A stretch of 64,000 nucleotides of DNA from Umbilicaria muhlenbergii (lineage: Eukaryota; Ascomycota; Lecanoromycetes; Umbilicariales; Umbilicariaceae). Position numbers and translations under genes: made by a program. The notes beneath the pieces are model-generated. The model worked only from the letters and a program-made list of their open reading frames with translations. It was not told the origin of the DNA and searched no databases. The DNA lies in the NCBI GenBank assembly GCA_000611775.1, contig KK106982.1, positions 3,701,404 through 3,765,403 on the forward strand, in the 5' to 3' direction. Below, piece after piece: positions 20,272-32,711 of this stretch (position 1 is its first letter; each line of letters begins with the position of its first letter).

Positions 20272-22177
20272 CTACCCGGCAGCCATATCTACATGCACCC
20301 CCTTCACATCCTCCTCTCCCACCCCCTCCACCCCATCTCCCAACCCCCGCCCATCCGCCTCCACCTCATCACCCACCGCCTCACCCACCCCATCATCCGC
20401 CCCCGCGTACCTCTCCTCCGCACTAGCAATGCACTGCATATTCGCCCCCAACTTATTCATCGTCTCCACCCACTCCTCGTACGGATCACTATCGAAGACA
20501 ATCCCCCCCCCCGCCTGCAAATACGCCACCCCGTCCTTGACCAGCATAGTCCTGAGCGCAATACACGTATCCATCGCGCCCTCCTCCTCCTCCACCGCCC
20601 CCCCGCCGCCCTCCTCCTCACCATCAACCCCCTCACCACCGTCCTCCTTCTTCTTCTCGACGCCCCCATCGAACCTCACCCCCCCATACCCAAAATACCC
20701 CACCGCCCCCGCATATACCCCCCTCTTCTCCCCCTCCAACTCGGCAATCAACTCCATCGCCCTCACCTTCGGCGCCCCGCTCACCGTGCCCGCGGGGAAA
20801 ATACTCCGGAAAGCGTCGAACCGGTTCTTCCCCCGTCGCAAAACCCCGCTCACCTGGCTCACCAGGTGCTGCACGTGGCTGAACTTCTCCACCACCATCA
20901 ACCGGTCGACGCGCGTGCTGAGGGGGTCGCACACGCGGTTGACGTCGTTGCGCGCCAGGTCGACCAGCATGACGTGCTCGGCGCGGTCTTTGAGCGAGTT
21001 GCGGAGTTCGTCCGCCAGGGCCTCGTCGGCGGCGGGGGAGACGCCACGTTTGACCGTGCCGGCGATGGGGTGGGTAATGATGCGGCCCTTTTCCGCTTTG
21101 ACGAGGAGTTCGGGACTGGCGCCGACGAGTTGGAAGGCGCCGCCGCAGTCGATGTAGAAGAGGTAGGGGGACGGGTTGACGGTGCGGAGGTGGCGGTAGA
21201 TGTTGAAGGGGTGGAGGGAGGTGGGGCGCGAGAAACGTTGCGAGGGGACGGCTTGGATGATGTTGCCGCAGGTGATGTGGCGTTTGAGGGTCTTGACGTG
21301 GTTTTCGTAGCCGGATTGGCCGATGTTGGAGGTGTATTCTTGGTTGGGCGTTATGGGCGGTTGGGGCGGGAGAGGAATATCGGGGGAGAGGAGAGTAGCG
21401 ATTGTGGCGGAAAGAGCGGCGGATGCGGCATTGTATGCACTGGAGAGTGTGCTGGGGTTGAGGGTAGTGGAAGAGGGGACGGAAAGGTACGTGACGATCT
21501 TTATGACTTGGTAGAAGTGGTCGAAGGCGATGATGGTGTTGAAGAGCATGAAGAGGGATTCGGGTACGTGGAGGACGTCTTTCATGGGTCGGGCCGTTCT
21601 TGGCTCGAAGTAGCGGACGCAGTCGTAACCCACATAGCCAATGGCACCGCCGGTCAGAGGCGGAAGTATGAGGCCTGGGATTGTGGCTACTCGAAACTGC
21701 GAGAGCTCTTCCTCGAGGAGGGGCAGCGGGTCGCATTCGGGTCCATGGCCGGGACCAGTCTTGAGGACTTTTCTTGGGTCTGGACCACGCCTGATTAGTA
21801 GTGGAATATGGAGAGCACCAATTGAGCACTACCAGCACCGACAAAGCTATATCTGCCTATCGTCTCCGTTGTAGCGGCGCTCTCGAATAGAAATGATTGC
21901 TTGGACTTGGACCTGGCTAAGTTCTGAGCAGGCGAGCCTCTTGCGCCTGGTGGAGGCCTGACTTACTGCGCAGAGACCTTGAGATATGCCAGTGATGGCG
22001 TGAGGAGATCGGCCGGTATAGAAGCGCATAATGGGACAAGGTTGGGGGCCTTTGGAGAGCCTTTCGAGGTCGACAGGACTTGCTGGACAGCCTCCAGCGA
22101 CGGCTGTATATTCACCTGTTCAATTGTGAGCTCGAGGCCAGGACTCCAGACGTAACATGACTCACTCGAGGTGCCAT
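20272..22177 (-). CDS. TRP2: Anthranilate synthase component I
   Basis: Four exons (22177-22166, 22115-21967, 21912-21833, 21779-20272) give 582 aa. The enzyme makes anthranilate from chorismate, the first step to tryptophan, using ammonia from the glutamine amidotransferase subunit encoded elsewhere. The N-terminal block IPADLLTPSLAYLKVSA and IGRYSFVGADPRKVL is the regulatory region. The catalytic part has HPIAGTVKRG, DLARNDVNRVCDPLST, FPAGTVSGAPKVRAMELI and YLQAGGGIVFDSDP, all intact. Two features are odd. A roughly 35-residue Gly/Glu-rich insert lies between GYFGYGG and MDTCIALRTM (about 20,578-20,684). There is also an acidic Gly-rich C-terminal tail. The first exon encodes only MAPR, chosen because it gives the usual MAP..VNIQPS start. 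A TGACTCA word lies in intron 1. Confidence 0.93.
22158..22164. promoter_or_regulatory. TGACTCA word in TRP2 intron 1
   Basis: This is an exact match to the core site of Gcn4/CpcA cross-pathway control. It overlaps the intron donor GTGAGT on the other strand, so part of the match may come from splicing constraint. A near match, TGACTCC, lies about 100 bp upstream. Confidence 0.3.
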
Positions 22178-22729
22178 TACCGGACAGCAATTGGTGACCA
22201 GCCAGTGGGGCCTACACTGCGCTCAATGATCCAAACCCGACAGCGGAGAGTCAGGTACAGGCTGACTCCATGTGGAAGCGTGGAAAATCACACAATGCAA
22301 AACATCGGACCGAGTTCCGCCCTTGCGCCCCGACTAAATGGCGGGAACGGTGTCGAGCGCCTCTAGCGCGAACGGTCGCCAGCCCGGATTTGCACAGCCA
22401 GGATGTGCACTCGCAAAGTCTGAGGGGCCTCCAGGCGCGCCAACAGCTCCATTGGCAGGCTTGACTTGACCGAAGACATCGACGGAACTCCCAGCGGTGA
22501 AAGTGAAGGGACGGCAGATGGCAATGTCGACAGCGCCAAATGGTAGAGCTCAATAATCTAGAGATTGCCCGATTGACTATTTTAATCATCTCTGTTCGCT
22601 ATTGCAATACCGGGGGATCCCCGAGCTGACCGGCACTTTAAGTTGGCACCTGCAGGGACAACCTGTCACCCCACCCACATTCCCCAGCCGCAAGTTGGTC
22701 GCAAACCGATCTCGGCACAGTTAGAACCC
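22178..22729. promoter_or_regulatory. Divergent region, TRP2 / coiled-coil gene
   Basis: 552 bp between divergent starts. No gene is seen. Confidence 0.4.
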
Positions 22730-23758
22730 ATGAGCGCAAACACTCAACATATACGAGAGAACCAGCTCATACTGCGACACCAAGACACAGACAACACCGC
22801 GACAATGACCTCCTCCAGTCCCGTCTCACCGCGCACCCCGGCGCCTAAATGTCTGCCTTCCTCCGAACTCCAGTCCCCCACCTCCGACTACTACAGCGAA
22901 TTCACCGCCAGCACCGCCAGCACCGCCAGATTCCCCGATCCAATCACACAACTCTCGCAGCGATGGCAGCGCATCGCGAGCCAAATCGCCAGCAGCCGGC
23001 TCGAAAGAGACACCGTCGTGGCGCTCAACAGAAATCTGGATGAGGCGGAGAACATCCTCTTTTGGAGAGCTCCAGTGCTAGTACGACGATCAGAGAACAA
23101 AGGGTTAGGCCTCGGGATCACGACGGACAGCAACAGGGACGAACAAATGAACGACGCAGCCGAAATGACACCTCCCGCCTCCGCAGAGCCCGATGCGCCG
23201 GCACCTGTGGAAGTCGCATCTCGCAAGCGACGCGAAGATGAAGCCAACTCGGCGCTGATGGGGAGGTTGTCGAAGGCGGTGGAGCAGCTCCGGCAAAGAC
23301 AGGAAGAATTCAAGGTTCGAGAACGGGGCGGTGCAGCGGGTTGTTGTTTTACGAGCGTCACTAACCGCTCGAGTAGCATCTCCACGACGTAGCGATAGCA
23401 AAGGCCGAAGAAGGCACAGAGCGCATCCTGCAGCTCGAGTCAAATGTAGAACAGCTGTACGTGATCCCAGGGGGTGATCCAAACGCTAACTGTCAGCTAA
23501 CGTGTGCCATGCAGTGAGGCAGACGTCGTAGACGACCAATCCGAGCTCTCGTACTTGAAACTCAAGCTGAGGATCATAGAGATCCAGACCCTTCCGTATG
23601 TTCCATCCAAGGAGAAAGACCAACTCGCCGAGGGAATTCAGCGGTGGAAGCTTGACTGGGCGGATGTGGATAAGCGTTTCCATGCTCGGCGGCGGCGGAA
23701 GAAAGGACCTGCAGCAATTGCTGATTGGCGGAAACAGTCAGCAGAGCGTACGATTTAA
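22730..23758 (+). CDS. Hypothetical coiled-coil protein
   Basis: Three exons (22730-23314, 23377-23456, 23515-23758) give 302 aa. A start at the in-frame ATG at 22805 would remove 25 residues and is also possible. The first 75 residues are Ser/Pro/Thr-rich. Residues from about 80 onward contain heptad-like helices (RWQRIASQIASSRLERDTV, then SALMGRLSKAVEQLRQRQEE), continuing across the introns into the ELSYLKLKLRIIEIQ segment. The C-terminus WKLDWADVDKRFHARRRRKK is strongly basic and could be a nuclear or nucleic-acid contact signal. Both introns have clear CTAAC branch words. I do not recognise the family, and no function is claimed. Confidence 0.75.
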
Positions 23759-24116
23759 CTGCAATGACACACTTCCAGACCGTGCATTGTCACATCCAAT
23801 GTTCGAAAGTTTGCCAACGTGGAGAGGCTGGAGAGAACAAGCAATTGCGCCAGAACTGTTCCGGCTGAGATGCCGAAGAATGAACAAACTGTAATTTGAA
23901 TCTCTCGCCATAGATAGCCTGATCTGGCTTCTTCCAATCCTAACCTGTTCCTCCGGCCGGCAGAAGCATTTCACAATATTCTGCTTCTGCAAGACCACCC
24001 ATACTCTTCATTCCCGCCTCGACTAGAAAGCCAGGCACGACGTTATACCGGTTCGTGGTACACTCGCCCACCGAAGAACTGCTGTTTCGAATTCCGGTCC
24101 CTTCTCGCCCGTGCTC
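23759..24116. other. Convergent intergenic, coiled-coil gene / LSM1
   Basis: 358 bp of 3' flanks. No feature is seen. Confidence 0.4.
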
Positions 24117-24876
24117 TCACAGTAGGATCTCGCCCGTATGCTCGACCTCAAAGCCCAACTCTTGCAGCTTAACCTGCTTCACCCTATCCGCGCGCTTCCG
24201 ACCTTGCGACTCCTGCACAAACAAAGCGTGCACCTCTTCCGCCGAGGCTTTCCGGAAGGGTTCCGGTATGTAGTCGTCTTTATCCAGATCCTTGACACTC
24301 TTCCTCAGCACAAATCGCATACAGTCAGGAACGAACGAACGGAAGGGGTAAACCACATACGATTTCCCCCAACAGCAGCACATTCTCGCCCCTCACCAGG
24401 AAAATCCCCCTGGGTATATCGGCGTAGAGACCCTGCACGAAGATCCGCTCAATCGTGTCTTGCAGAACGAGATTCGCTATACTCCCCACCCACCACCATC
24501 GGCATTAGCTGTCGTATCCCAGTCAAGTAGAATAGGGTGGACTGGTACCTACCGAATTGATCCCAACTCCGCAACACCCCAATCAGCTTCCGCCCATCTC
24601 GCAGCACCAGCATCAATTTCTCTGCACACCGTCAAACGCAGCTCGCACCGTCAGCCATTCAGAACCCTTCAACCCATCATTTCCGTGGTAAGGTGTGTAG
24701 GTAGGTAGGTGGTGAGTCTCACTGTCAGTCAAATCCAAGAGTTGCGCCGCCGTGGTGAACATTTGCGGAGGCAGCGACACATGCTGTGGTACGCCGTGGG
24801 GTGCTGGGATGGGAGCATGCGCCGTTTCGAGACTGTTGCCTACGGGCGGTGGGTCTTGGAGGGATAGGTTCTCCAT
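24117..24876 (-). CDS. LSM1: LSM1, decapping-activator Sm-like protein
   Basis: Four exons (24876-24723, 24621-24553, 24476-24361, 24290-24117) give 170 aa, close to the yeast 172. Lsm1 is the subunit that defines the cytoplasmic Lsm1-7 ring, which with Pat1 binds deadenylated mRNA 3' ends and promotes decapping. The Sm1 motif reads LMLVLRDGRKLIGVLRSWDQ and continues NLVLQDTIERI. The Sm2 motif is GIFLVRGENVLLLGEI. The typical fungal N-terminus QMFTTAAQLLDLTDKK is present. The C-terminal helical extension (KASAEEVHALFVQESQ and following) is specific to Lsm1 and contacts the ring face. Intron 1 contains a short GTAG microsatellite on the plus strand. Confidence 0.95.
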
Positions 24877-25375
24877 TTTGTGAGCTGGGCGAGCTCGGGG
24901 CTACGACATCAGGAAGAGTGGGCGTTCATGTTTGTGGGTGTTGGTATCATGATGTCGAAGAGCTCTTTTAGATAGAGCCAGCAGGAATGGCGCTAGTTGC
25001 GTTTCGGACTAGCCTCCAGCCAGTGATTTATTACGGTGTTTGACATGGGTACTTGTACATTCTACTGTCGCAGTATGAAGCATAAGCGTGGCTTGCAATA
25101 TACTTGATGTAAGGGTGGGAAGCCTGGAGGCAGCTTCGATGCTTTGGTTAGCTTTTCAACAGGAACGGAGGCATTCGAATTGCTTCGGATTCAGCCCGCA
25201 ATATCAGCATTGATTATATTGAGGTCTCCGCGAGTTCCACCCACAGATCCATATCTTCATCCGGGAGACATGAACGTAAGAACTGTATATACCCCGCCAC
25301 TTGTCACAACAGCAACCAAGAAGCCCCTCACCTTACCTCCATAACCACCCTGCCCCTCCCAACCATCCCATTCCC
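24877..25375. other. Intergenic, upstream of LSM1
   Basis: It holds the LSM1 promoter and the 3' UTR of the next minus-strand gene. The last 60 bases are C-rich. Confidence 0.4.
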
Positions 25376-26290
25376 CTACCAAATCCCCAACCACTTCTTA
25401 ACTGGCCTCCTCCTCCCCTCAAAATCTGTATAAACATCCTTCTCCGCCCCCTCCCCTCCCACATCCCCCTCCCCAATCCCCCCCAAAAGCCCCGTTCCCC
25501 CCTCCTCTCCCACCACCCTCCCCTCCCCCACCTTCCCCACATTCATCCCCTCCCCCTTCCCCCTAACGACCCACCCCCCCCGCTCCTCCAACCCATGCGC
25601 CTTCCGATACTCCCCCCTCTTGCGCACATCCTCCAACTTCTTACGTCTACGCTCCGCCGTCTCGGCACTAATATGCGCCGTATGCAAGCGGTAGACCTCG
25701 ATATACTGGCCCAGGAATTGGAAGGGGTGAGACCAGAAGTCGCGGGCGGGGGGGAGGAGGTGCGAGAAGGGAGAGTTGTGGGTGAATGCGTTGACGAAGG
25801 TCATGATGGCGAGGGTGGTGAGGGTGCCCTAGATAGAGCAGTAGAGGCGTAAGTGGAGGTTCTTTACTTGTTTACTTACATACTTATGTACGGAATGAAT
25901 GGTGGGGCTTCGTACCAGTGTTATGAAGAGGTGAATAGACCGATTGGTCAGGAACCAATGCATAAACGTCCCCTTGGCGGGCATCATATGCGGGTACTGT
26001 CGAGATTCCTGGGCTTCCTTTTCCGGAGCCGAAAGAGGTGGGCCGGGGTACTGCCGAGGAGGGGCGCGGTTCAGACGGGCAGGATGGGATGGGGGATTGA
26101 ATTTGGAGGGTTTTTCGAGAGCCGGCGGCTTGAGTGGAGATGCGGGTTTGCTTGTGTTCGAGGCATGGCGGGTGCGGGGGAGATGGAGCAGCGTTGATGG
26201 ACGATGATGGGAGGATAGACGAAGTGGGCGAGCGAGCTGGTAGGATGCTTCTCGTGGAAGTAGGAAGCGTGGTATGCTGGTAATAGACAT
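25376..26290 (-). CDS. Probable mitochondrial membrane protein, unknown function
   Basis: Two exons, 26290-25916 and 25828-25376, give 275 aa. The N-terminus (MSITSIPRFLLPREASYQLA) lacks acidic residues apart from one Glu and is rich in Arg and Ser, which suggests a mitochondrial presequence. The most ordered-looking part spans the intron: HMMPAKGTFMHWFLTNRSIH, a hydrophobic stretch LFITLGTLTTLAIMTFVNAF that can cross a membrane, then LGQYIEVYRLHTAHISAET and a charged helix. The tail is a Gly/Glu/Val-rich tract (residues about 210-258) before VKKWLGIW. I recall similar uncharacterised ascomycete proteins but cannot name a family. The Gly/Glu tract coincides with a G-rich stretch of the coding strand. 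Confidence 0.75.
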
Positions 26291-26656
26291 GGCTGAGGGT
26301 TGATTTACTGACGGTTTTCGAGATCTAGGTCGAAGGGTTTGGTTTCTACGGCGAAGCGACAAAGACCGTCTTCGCAGGCCAGGACCTCTGCCTTCCTCTG
26401 TCACGGCAAGATACTTAGACTATTGTCCCATAATTCAAGGACGTCTAAATATGATATAGAGGTACATTTTACTGGTGCTGATATCCAACCAACATCCAAC
26501 CAATATCCAAACGTCCAAAAAGATCCCCCGAAACTCAACCCCTAAACACCTCCACCGCACCATGCCTTTGTAATCACCCCCTTTCCGGAACCAATCTCCA
26601 CAACATCCAATGCTCTTCCATACCCAAATATAACATTGTAGAAATAAGACACCCCA
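26291..26656. other. Intergenic between two minus-strand genes
   Basis: 366 bp of promoter and 3' flank. AT-richer centre, no gene. Confidence 0.4.
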
Positions 26657-28428
26657 TCACCGCCCCTCAATCGCCACTGCCTCCTCCCTCCCCAACCCCA
26701 CCCGCCTACTTCCCACTCCATAAAGCAGCTCCATCAACCTGCTCTTCTGCTTCTCCCTCACATTCCTCAGATGTTCATACGTTCCATCCAGGCCCCTTAT
26801 CTGCTCTTCCACACTCAAACTACTCCCAGTCTCGCTCCTGACAAGCGGACTAACCAGCTTCTGCCTCAGCGTTTCCAAGTTAACCTTCAGATTCAGCAGC
26901 TTGCCGTTATGGTCAATCAGCAAATGCTTGTTTTGGATCGTCCTTGACCGTACAGACGAGAGGAGCGCTTTGTTTTTCTCGTACTTGCGTAGCGTGGAGG
27001 CGTTGGGACCCAGAACTCGGGTCCAGAGGGAGCTAAGGAACTCGCCTTCGAGACGCTCCTGTGCGTCTGTTTCGCGGCTGACAGATCGTTGGAGGTTGAG
27101 AAACTCATGATCTATGCTCTCGAAGAGAGAGAAGAGGGTAGTGGAGTAGGTGAGTTCATTGTTGATACTTTCTTCGAGAGTGCTGATGAATTCGAGAAAG
27201 GTGCGTTGAAGGGTTTGCCGCGTACGTTGTTGAGGGGTGGCGCCGAAAAGGTCGGTGATCAGTTTGCCGACGGTCGTTGGAAGGCCAGTGGATGGATGTT
27301 CAAGAACGCCGAGGCGGGAGAAGAGGGCGTGTATGTTTGAAAAGGCAGAGGAAAGGGCGCTCGGTGGACCGGAGGAGAGCGCGCTTAGTTCCCGTTTAGC
27401 CCATTCCATAACGATCAGGATGCCATCAATGTCGCCATCCACGTTGGCGAAGAATCGAGTGAGTTCGATAGCGAGTGTTTTGAGGCTTTCCGAAAGATCA
27501 TCGAGGGAGCGAACTATGAGAGGTGCCGAGGTCATGTTGGCGGTACGCATGCTTTCCCCCAGGTCCCATACTGCGACGCCAGTCTCCTGCAGATCCCCAA
27601 TTTGTTGAACACCATTCTCAGAGTAGTATATCAGGGGCTCGAAATTTCGTGCCAGACCTGCAACTTTTACCAGGTCAGGCACTGGTGGTTGTGCGGGAGG
27701 TTGAAAGAGCATGCGGAGCATTGATATGGATAGCACTGTGATTGAGATGGCCATGGTTAACGAGCTCCACGTCTTTGTAAAGTGCTTATAATAGGTTCGA
27801 ATGCTTGAGAACGCGGCTTCGAAAGGCTCTGTTCGTTGCTGGACTTCCGCACGAACTGCGAACCGAATATCTTCAATCATGTCAGTAGATGTCCTTGTGC
27901 TACGATGAGGCTCGATGCTTGCGCACAATTATTAGGACTCTCCGCCATGGGAGGCGCTGGTTCTGCCTGCCCAAATGTCTCTCCGAATTCTTGTTTTCTT
28001 TCAAGGTATGGTGATGGGCTTCGTGATCTTTCTTTTACAGGTGACATAGAACCCCTCGGAAGTGGAATGTTCGCCGGTATTGTAAGATCCGCTTCATCCT
28101 CCCTAGCACTCTCATATTTAGGAGATGTGTCTCTTGATCTTGAGGGGCTTCCAGAAGTTCTTAGACCAAGGTTACTCTGCTGATATGGTTGATGTCGATA
28201 CCAGCCACTACCTATGTTTTGTTGCTTCCACGCCGGTGGTGACCACGGTCCTTCTGAATTCGACTCCACATCTGCTTCCGACTCGTCCGACTTGAATCCT
28301 GAATGCTGCGAGGGAAGGCGAAAGAGCGGCGAGGCGTTTTCATTGTTCTCGAAGTCTTCTAATGAAGCGGAGAGGGACGGGTGGTCATCGAACATCTCAT
28401 CGAGAGAGTCCATCCTGTTTGCAGCCAT
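26657..28428 (-). CDS. Membrane-anchored coiled-coil protein, unknown function
   Basis: Two exons, 28428-27927 and 27870-26657, give 571 aa. The join across a 56-nt intron reads SPNNYIRFAVRAEVQQRTEP. The first 165 residues are acidic and Ser/Pro-rich. A single hydrophobic segment, TMAISITVLSISMLRMLF (about residues 205-222), is followed by a long, mostly helical region with many Leu heptads to the C-terminus. The layout suggests an N-terminal cytosolic tail, one membrane anchor and a long coiled-coil domain on the other side, perhaps in the ER or nuclear envelope. That location is inference. No catalytic motif is visible. The good splice sites and long frame make the gene itself secure. Confidence 0.85.
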
Positions 28429-30138
<1,710 letters not shown>

Positions 30139-30725
30139 ATTGAAGCTGAGTAGTGTTTATTGAGTGGATGTAGTCAAAGAATTTCCGCCAGGCAAGTCGT
30201 GTGCAGGTAGGGCCTCGGTGTTGTGGAAAAGGGTGTTGTTTTTTCAAGGAAGAGAGGAATAAATGGGATTTCGGTGACGGAATGAACTTTACGGTAATGA
30301 AGTGCGTGGCCAATAGGAGCATTCGAAATTACCTGCGGGATCATTCGGGCTCTGCTTGGCATGATCCGGCTTGCGCCGCATTCAACCAAGTTTGGGCTGA
30401 GGCCTGAGGAGCCTCGGATACGAGAGAGATTGGTGTGAGTGAAAAACAAAGCTTTTCGACTGCACTGGCTTACTGGCAGAGCAGAGTAGGCTGAGTCACA
30501 TGTCTAGGACTTCCTTTCCGGGCAAGCCGACTGAGGAGACCCTTAGGATCCTTGATAGACCGAAGCTATTCCAAGGCTATACACTTCTTGAAGCATCTAG
30601 TTTCCATCCCGTCACTCTGGTTATATCTCCATGTTCAGTTTGACGGCCATCTCCAAGTACATACCTGTAGACACCGTTCTGTAGAAAGATACTGCTTCAT
30701 ATCCCTCAATTCTCTGTATTTGAAC
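30139..30725. promoter_or_regulatory. Divergent region, cytochrome c / SDR
   Basis: 587 bp between divergent starts. No gene is seen apart from the CCAAT word listed. Confidence 0.4.
30310..30314 (-). promoter_or_regulatory. CCAAT box upstream of cytochrome c
   Basis: CCAAT on the plus strand, about 170 bp upstream of the cytochrome c ATG. CCAAT-binding (Hap/CBC) complexes control respiratory genes in fungi, so the position is suggestive only. Confidence 0.3.
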
Positions 30726-31815
30726 ATGTCCACATGGGTTATCGTTGGCGCCAGCCGTGGCATAGGTCTGGAGTTCGTACGGCAATTGCTAGCCCGTGGA
30801 GACCGCGTGATAGCCACGGTCAGGAATCCCGCAAAAGCGTCGCAGCTGTGGGCACTTGCGGGCGAAGCAGGTCTGGGCGCCTGCAGCCTGCTCGAATGCG
30901 ATGTGACGTCCGAGACAAGTATTAATGTCAGTCAGAGACCCTCTCGAAGGGACATGCTCTGATACTCTTTCTTAGAGATTTGTGGCGGAGCTGGTTTCCT
31001 TACAGAACTTGACGAAGATAGACTATGTGATCTTGAATGCTGGCATTCTTCGATACCCTAATGTAATACCCCTTTTGTCTCGGCGAGAGCAAATGATGAA
31101 GCTAACGGTTTCAGAGAGCAACTGAGATGTGAGCCATCGGTGTCTATTGCGGTAGTGCCCTTTGTTTCTAATGAAGCAGGTCTTTTGACAACTTTGTCGA
31201 TCACCTTAAGACGAACACCGTCGGACCTATCATCACCGCACAGAAGTTGTTGCAGACTGGTATTCCAATCAAGACCGTGATGTTCATGTCTAGTGATTCA
31301 GGTTCTGCTGCAGAGTTCCGAGCGTTCGAGGATGGGTACTTTATGCAATTACGCATATGTTCATACTATAAATATGCTGAGACAGCCTTTGATAGATTCG
31401 CAGCCTACGCTGCATCCAAAGCAGCCCTCAACCAGACTCTGCGCGTAAGTACTTCTCGGCTGGAAAGCTGGCGTCCTCTGACTCAGTTCAGCATATGGCC
31501 GCAGAACTCAGACGGAAAGACAGCAAGACCATCATCCTAGCCATGCATCCAGGGGAAGTCGCAACGTAAGCCAGAATCACTATTCTTGATAGCCAACGCC
31601 GGGCTGACAGACCGTAGAGACATGGCAAACGTCGAGCTAGACTGGGAGGTCGAGGGGATAATCACCCCCGAAGAGTCGGTCTCAGCCATGCTCAAAGTCA
31701 TAGTCTCGAAGACTCTAGAGCACAGCGGCACGTTCTGGACATGGGAAGGAAAGGTGCGTCTATCGAAGCGCGTGATTCGTATTGCAACTGAACGGAATAG
31801 GAGTACCCCTGGTAA
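30726..31815 (+). CDS. Short-chain dehydrogenase/reductase
   Basis: Eight exons (30726-30926, 30976-31062, 31115-31128, 31180-31335, 31396-31444, 31492-31565, 31618-31753, 31801-31815) give 243 aa, the usual SDR length. The Rossmann start WVIVGASRGIGLEF binds the cofactor. NAG occurs at 88-90, a Ser-rich MFMSSDSGS block near 135, and the catalytic YAASK at Tyr157 and Lys161. It resembles C-factor-like SDRs of fungi (HPGEV, ITPEESVSAML, SGTFWTWEGKEYPW), whose substrates are unknown. Exon 3 is only 14 nt and the last exon 15 nt, yet both restore the family sequence. No neighbouring genes suggest a pathway. Confidence 0.9.
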
Positions 31816-32711
31816 AGACACCTGCCCTCTGCAGAAGCTGTCTCCGAACGGCTCTGTCTCTTCGCTGAAACCTCCACCTTCCATACCGATGCAAATGAAG
31901 CCATCTCCGTACGCCAACCACACTGCGCCCCAGGAAACTGACACCCCGACCTCATCTTGCCCCACAGCCTCTAAGGATCCCGCTACGGGGGATCGATTTT
32001 CCATTCATCTCAGGCCAACCCTTCCACGTCGGACCTTTGCCGCTTCAGTGCATTAACGACCTCCGCCCGAACCTATTGTAGCGATCCCATGTCCTTGCCG
32101 CACACTACAAGCTCCGAAAAGTTTTGTATATCACAATCTACAATTATATGTCGCCTCTCACTGCCCTTATCGAACTTCTGTCCCAGAGGGACAGATCTCA
32201 ATCGCCCCACTACGCCACCTGAACATGCTCATACAGGGTATGTAGGTAGAGTTTCCCACGTTCGTGTGGGGTGTTCGGCACATGCGTCTTGTGCGGCATG
32301 CACAGGAGATCCCTCATGTACCGAGTAACCAGCAATGCCGATTCTGTTCTTGTGGTACCGAGGATCATGCGCGGAGAACTTCAGCAGTAGGCTACCTCAT
32401 TCTTGTACTCGACTCTACGTATCACTGGCGAGATGCTCTTAAAGCTGTCAGCACAGATCTAGACCTCGCTCCCGTTGTCACAAACTCCCCGCGACTCTCA
32501 TGTGGAGGAAGTAAAAACAAGTTCCATGCTATTGAATGACCCGCTATATGCTATGACAAGGTTCATAAAAAAATACACACATCGAATCGGAAAAGCCAAT
32601 GGTACGGTCCCCGCTGGAGAAGAACAAAGACGACAGCACATCACAAAATGGTATCTTCCCAAAATCCCACGCCGACAAGATGAAATCGTGCTTGCATCGC
32701 GCTCTGCATCA
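31816..32711. other. Convergent intergenic, SDR / DUF7514-type gene
   Basis: 896 bp including two 3' UTRs. No gene or clear repeat is seen. Confidence 0.4.

Noticed and set aside
20293-21798. 501-codon open frame on the plus strand over TRP2
   Set aside because: It mirrors the TRP2 gene exactly, its translation is His/Pro/Arg and then Gly/Val/Asp-rich, and it has no domain. It is a by-product of C- and G-rich third codon positions.
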